DNA from: Flavobacterium fluvii
GTDB lineage: Bacteria; Bacteroidota; Bacteroidia; Flavobacteriales; Flavobacteriaceae
NCBI RefSeq assembly: GCF_900129545.1
Contig: NZ_FQWB01000001.1
Location: forward strand, 1,240,001 to 1,304,000
Direction of reading: 5' to 3'
DNA length: 64,000 bases
Part shown: positions 61,010-64,000 of the stretch, piece by piece
Layout: every line of letters starts with the position of its first letter
Numbering within the stretch: position 1 is the first letter of the stretch
Position numbers and translations under genes: made by a program
Notes under the pieces: model-generated
What the model was told of the DNA's origin: nothing
Seen by the model: only the letters and a program-made list of their open reading frames with translations
Database searches by the model: none

Positions 61010-62995
61010 TTGATTTCACAAACTACTATTGATACCGTTTTCGAAACTGCTCGTGTAGAGGAGGTTATTGGTGATTTTGTGCAATTAAAGAGGGCTGGAA
61101 GCAACTTCAAGGGATTGAGCCCGTTCTCGGATGAGCGTTCACCATCGTTCATGGTTTCGCCTGCCAAAGGTATTTGGAAAGATTTCAGTTCTGGAAAAGG
61201 TGGAAATGCCGTGGCTTTCTTGATGGAACATTCTCATTTTACCTATCCGGAAGCCATTCGATTTTTGGCCAAGAAATACAATATCGAAATCGAGGAAACC
61301 GAGCAAACCGATGAAGAAAAAGCCAATACCGATGTTCGGGAAAGTATGTATTTGGTTTCGGAATTTGCCAAAGATTATTTCCACAACACGTTGCTGCATT
61401 CTGAAGAAGGCAAAGCCATAGGTCTTTCTTATTTCAAGGAAAGAGGTTTTACTAGCGAAACCATAAAGAAATTTGCTCTAGGATATTCGCCCGAAGCTTG
61501 GGATGCTTTTACCAAGGAAGCTTTGGGGAAAGGGTATAAACTAGAATTTCTGGAAAGTACGGGTTTGACCATTCCAAAAGACGACAGGCCGTTTGACCGG
61601 TTCAAAAGTCGAGTGATGTTTCCCATACAAAGTATGTCGGGAAGGGTTTTGGGTTTTGGCGGAAGAATTTTGACCAACGACAAAAAAGCGGCAAAATACC
61701 TCAATTCACCTGAAAGTGACATTTACCACAAAAGTAAAGTCTTGTACGGAATTTTTCAGGCCAAGCAAGCCATTGCCAAACAAAATAATTGTTTTTTAGT
61801 AGAAGGGTATACCGATGTCATCCAGTTCAATCAAGCTGGAATAGAAAACGTGGTGGCTTCTTCAGGAACGGCTTTGACACCGGACCAAATTCGGTTAATC
61901 AATAGATTGACAAAAAACATAACCGTTCTTTTTGATGGTGATGCTGCAGGATTGCGTGCTTCCATTCGAGGAATCGACTTGATTCTGGAAGAAGGAATGA
62001 ACGTGAAAGTTTGTGCTTTTCCCGACGGAGAAGACCCTGATAGTTTTGCCAAGAAAACGCCTTATGAAGAATTGGTTAAATATTTAGACGAAAATGCCAA
62101 AGATTTTATCCAGTTCAAGGCTTCTATGTTGATGAATGACGCCAAGAATGATCCCATCAAAAAAGCCGATTTGATTCGGGATATGGTGGTGAGTATTTCC
62201 AAAATTCCGGATAGAATCCAAAGGGAAGTTTATATTCAGGAATGTTCCCGAATTATGGATATTTCTGAGCAAGTTTTGGTCAGCACTTTGGCGCAATTGG
62301 TTCAAAAGGATGTTGCCGAGGTAGGAAAAAAATTAAAACAAGAACAAAAAGATAAAGCTTTTGAGGTCGTAAAAAACGACACGCCTGCCCAAGTTCAAAA
62401 AATTGATATTCTCTATGGTTTGGAACGAAAAATCATAGAAATTCTTTTGTTGTACGGCAATAAAACTGAGGAGTTTGAGGATGTGCTTTTAAAAGCAAAT
62501 GAAGAAGGCGAAATCGAGAATGTCATCGAAAAGAAGCAATACAAAGTGTTTCAGCGCATCTACCTGAGTTTACAGGAAGACGAAGTCGAGTTGGCAAATC
62601 CTTTGTTTCGAGATATATTCAAAAGTTTGACAAGTTATTATCTTCAAAACGAGAATTTTAATATTGAGCAATATTTAATGCATTTGCAACCAGAGTTCGC
62701 TCAAGAAGTAACCGATATTTTGATGGAAGACGAGAGGGTGGTCTTGCACAATTGGGAAGGACAGAATATTTTTCCAAAGTCGAAAAATGACACCATCAGC
62801 CAATATGTGTCTGAAACGATCTTGACGATGCGTTGGTATTTGGTTGATAGAATTATCGAAGAAATAAAAAGCTCTATATCTTCTGAGCCTGGGTCAGATA
62901 ATATAGAGCCTTTGTCTATGGCAATGGATTATTCTAAGCTAATCAACTCTTTTTCCAAAAAACTCGGCAGAGTGATGTCGCGTTATAGTAATTAA
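61010..62995 (+). CDS. dnaG: DNA primase DnaG lacking zinc ligands in the N-terminal domain
   Basis: Synthesises RNA primers at the replication fork. 661 residues; TTG start at 61010 gives the conserved ISQTTIDTVFETARVEEVIG. The TOPRIM core (about 260-345) has FLVEGYTDVIQF, SSGTALTPDQIRLI and FDGDAAGLRASIRGID, with the metal-binding acidic residues. The first 100 residues keep the CHC2 fold pattern (GLSPFSDERSPSFMVSPAKG, DFSSGKGGNAVAFLMEH), but the Cys/His ligands of the usual LCPFH...HCFGCG pattern are Ser, Ser, Asp and Ser here. Converges on the response regulator with a 4-base overlap. Confidence 0.95.
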   Translation: MISQTTIDTVFETARVEEVIGDFVQLKRAGSNFKGLSPFSDERSPSFMVSPAKGIWKDFSSGKGGNAVAFLMEHSHFTYPEAIRFLAKKYNIEIEETEQTDEEKANTDVRESMYLVSEFAKDYFHNTLLHSEEGKAIGLSYFKERGFTSETIKKFALGYSPEAWDAFTKEALGKGYKLEFLESTGLTIPKDDRPFDRFKSRVMFPIQSMSGRVLGFGGRILTNDKKAAKYLNSPESDIYHKSKVLYGIFQAKQAIAKQNNCFLVEGYTDVIQFNQAGIENVVASSGTALTPDQIRLINRLTKNITVLFDGDAAGLRASIRGIDLILEEGMNVKVCAFPDGEDPDSFAKKTPYEELVKYLDENAKDFIQFKASMLMNDAKNDPIKKADLIRDMVVSISKIPDRIQREVYIQECSRIMDISEQVLVSTLAQLVQKDVAEVGKKLKQEQKDKAFEVVKNDTPAQVQKIDILYGLERKIIEILLLYGNKTEEFEDVLLKANEEGEIENVIEKKQYKVFQRIYLSLQEDEVELANPLFRDIFKSLTSYYLQNENFNIEQYLMHLQPEFAQEVTDILMEDERVVLHNWEGQNIFPKSKNDTISQYVSETILTMRWYLVDRIIEEIKSSISSEPGSDNIEPLSMAMDYSKLINSFSKKLGRVMSRYSN

Positions 62996-63621
62996 ACTAT
63001 TTCCAATGTTTTTGCCTTGTTTACCAAATCTACTAGATTGGTAACATTCAATTTTTGCAACAGCCTTAATTTGTAAGTACTGATTGTTTTTTCGTTGAGT
63101 CCCAAAATTTTGGAAATCTCGTTGTTTTTCTTGCCGTCACTCAAATAGCGTAAAACTTCCACTTCACGATTGGATAGTTTTCTGTACAAACGCTCGCTTT
63201 TGTTTTGTTTTGCAATTAAAGCAAGGTTTTTCTTGACAGTTTCATTTATGATTATCTTTCCTTGATGTACTTTGATAATGGATTGGCCTAGGGTTTCCAG
63301 TTTTTCTTTTTTGGAAATAAAACCAGCAACACCTGCTTTGATGGCATTAGGCGCATAAATCTGCTCAGAAAGGTCGCTAAAGATGATGATTTTAGTTTTT
63401 GGGAAATTCTTCAGAATATTTTTAACTTCAAAAATACTGGAAAGCCCCTCTAATTCTAAGTCCAAGACTAAGACATCAATCTCCTTGGTAAGCAGGATAT
63501 CTCTTACCATCATAAAATTCCCCACATTGGCAACAATTGAAATGTCGTCATGATCTTTGAAGTAAGATTTTACACCAAAATGTACAACTGGGTGATTGTC
63601 GGCTAAACAAACTTTTATCAT
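62992..63621 (-). CDS. NarL/FixJ-family response regulator
   Basis: 209 residues. Receiver domain (about 3-118): ADNHP acidic pair, phospho-Asp in DVLVLDLELEG (about 52), switch Ser in IIIFSDLSEQ, and Lys in FISKKEKLETL (about 103). LuxR-type helix-turn-helix (about 143-205): LSNREVEVLRYLSDGKKNNE, ISKILGLNEKTISTYKLRLL. The kinase partner is not adjacent. Its 3' end overlaps that of dnaG by four bases. A -7 box TAACTTTG is at 63659-63666. Confidence 0.93.
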   Translation of the reverse strand: MIKVCLADNHPVVHFGVKSYFKDHDDISIVANVGNFMMVRDILLTKEIDVLVLDLELEGLSSIFEVKNILKNFPKTKIIIFSDLSEQIYAPNAIKAGVAGFISKKEKLETLGQSIIKVHQGKIIINETVKKNLALIAKQNKSERLYRKLSNREVEVLRYLSDGKKNNEISKILGLNEKTISTYKLRLLQKLNVTNLVDLVNKAKTLEIV

Positions 63622-63658
63622 AATTTTAAATTTAGAATTGTTTATCTCTTTCGAGAAG

Positions 63659-63666
63659 CAAAGTTA
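63659..63666 (-). promoter_or_regulatory. -7 promoter box of the response regulator gene
   Basis: TAACTTTG on the minus strand, 38 bases from the start codon. Confidence 0.45.
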
Positions 63667-63708
63667 GTAAATAATATCTGTAAAATACAGAAAATCAATA
63701 GAAAAATA

Positions 63709-64000
63709 CTACTTAAATTCTTTGGGGATTGTGCAAACGGGGATTTCATTCATTTTATGTTGATTGACAGTGTTTAATTTTTTGTATATCTTGAACACGG
63801 TACTTTCTCTTTCCGTGAAATCTTCTGCTTTTTTTTCTTTTTCATCCTCCAGCATTGCCCATTCCAACTCGTCATAACTGGCGCCAAGTTGATCTTCGTC
63901 GGTCCTGTCGTCGCCAAACAAACCATCGGTTGGAGAAGCTTTTAGAATAGAAGTTGGAATTTTTAAAAACTCGCCCAAAGCATACACATCCGACTTCATT
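63709..64000 (-). CDS. nadE: NAD(+) synthetase, C-terminal part (5' end outside window)
   Basis: About 97 residues up to the stop at 63709-63711; the reading frame runs on past the window edge, so the Met at 63999 is internal. Seen: MKSDVYALGEFLKIPTSILK followed by SPTDGLFGDDRTDEDQLGAS and YDELEWAMLEDEKEK, the conserved C-terminal region of NadE with substrate-loop residues for deamido-NAD adenylation. NadE catalyses the last step of NAD synthesis using ammonia or glutamine. The N-terminal P-loop is not in view. Confidence 0.9.
   Translation of the reverse strand, partial: MKSDVYALGEFLKIPTSILKASPTDGLFGDDRTDEDQLGASYDELEWAMLEDEKEKKAEDFTERESTVFKIYKKLNTVNQHKMNEIPVCTIPKEFK

Overview
This window looks like chromosomal DNA of a Flavobacterium-like member of the Flavobacteriia (Bacteroidota). 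The evidence is AT-rich sequence, promoters with the Bacteroidota -7 box TAnnTTTG, A-rich leaders instead of Shine-Dalgarno sites, type IX secretion (T9SS) sorting domains, a T9SS plug protein, the FolK-deoxynucleoside kinase fusion and DUF5916/DUF1573/DUF2490 proteins. No rRNA operon, prophage, transposase or CRISPR array was seen. Three tRNA genes are present (Gly-GCC, Leu-TAA, Gly-TCC).

Layout. 1-10.3 kb: SppA (cut by the window edge), FolK-dNK fusion, a 1331-residue T9SS-secreted LRR/lectin/Ig-like protein, a SpoU methyltransferase, DUF1573 and MutS. 10.4-18.6 kb: two tRNAs, a low-complexity lipoprotein, WaaA, a DegT-NTF2-GalE operon, tRNA-Gly, a GNAT and two convergent L,D-transpeptidases. 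18.7-32 kb: DUF5916, GpmI, Map, a methyltransferase, T9SS plug, ApaG, PruA, DUF2490, RsmG, a desaturase and an aspartate aminotransferase. 32-38.6 kb: a tandem pair of PL11 rhamnogalacturonan lyases and a U32 protein. 38.8-42.3 kb: a Crp/Fnr regulator followed by a pirin, YjdJ-like, OsmC, YjdI-like and YceI stress/redox cluster. Two promoters in it carry the same palindrome at the same spacing. 42.3-43.8 kb: GH130.

43.9-48.3 kb is the accessory region and the most interesting part. It holds an orphan gene, nine exact 21-bp tandem repeat units, a 63-bp nested palindrome, and a run of four small same-strand genes separated by 133-bp imperfect-palindrome repeats. The start of every gene unit (GTTRnnn...) is complementary to its own end, a different sequence for each unit. 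That is the signature of integron gene cassettes with attC sites. There is no integrase in view, the fourth site is truncated, and 58-bp direct repeats bracket the island.

48.3-64 kb returns to core genes: FabD, PepE, a family of four carboxypeptidase-regulatory-like paralogues, TatA, PAP2, an O-methyltransferase, RlmN (possibly leaderless), a lipoprotein, polyprenyl synthase, an ECF sigma/anti-sigma-like/barrel operon, a DnaG without zinc ligands, a NarL-type response regulator and the C-terminus of NadE.

All calls come from reading the sequence and from family knowledge; no database search was run. Residue positions are approximate.
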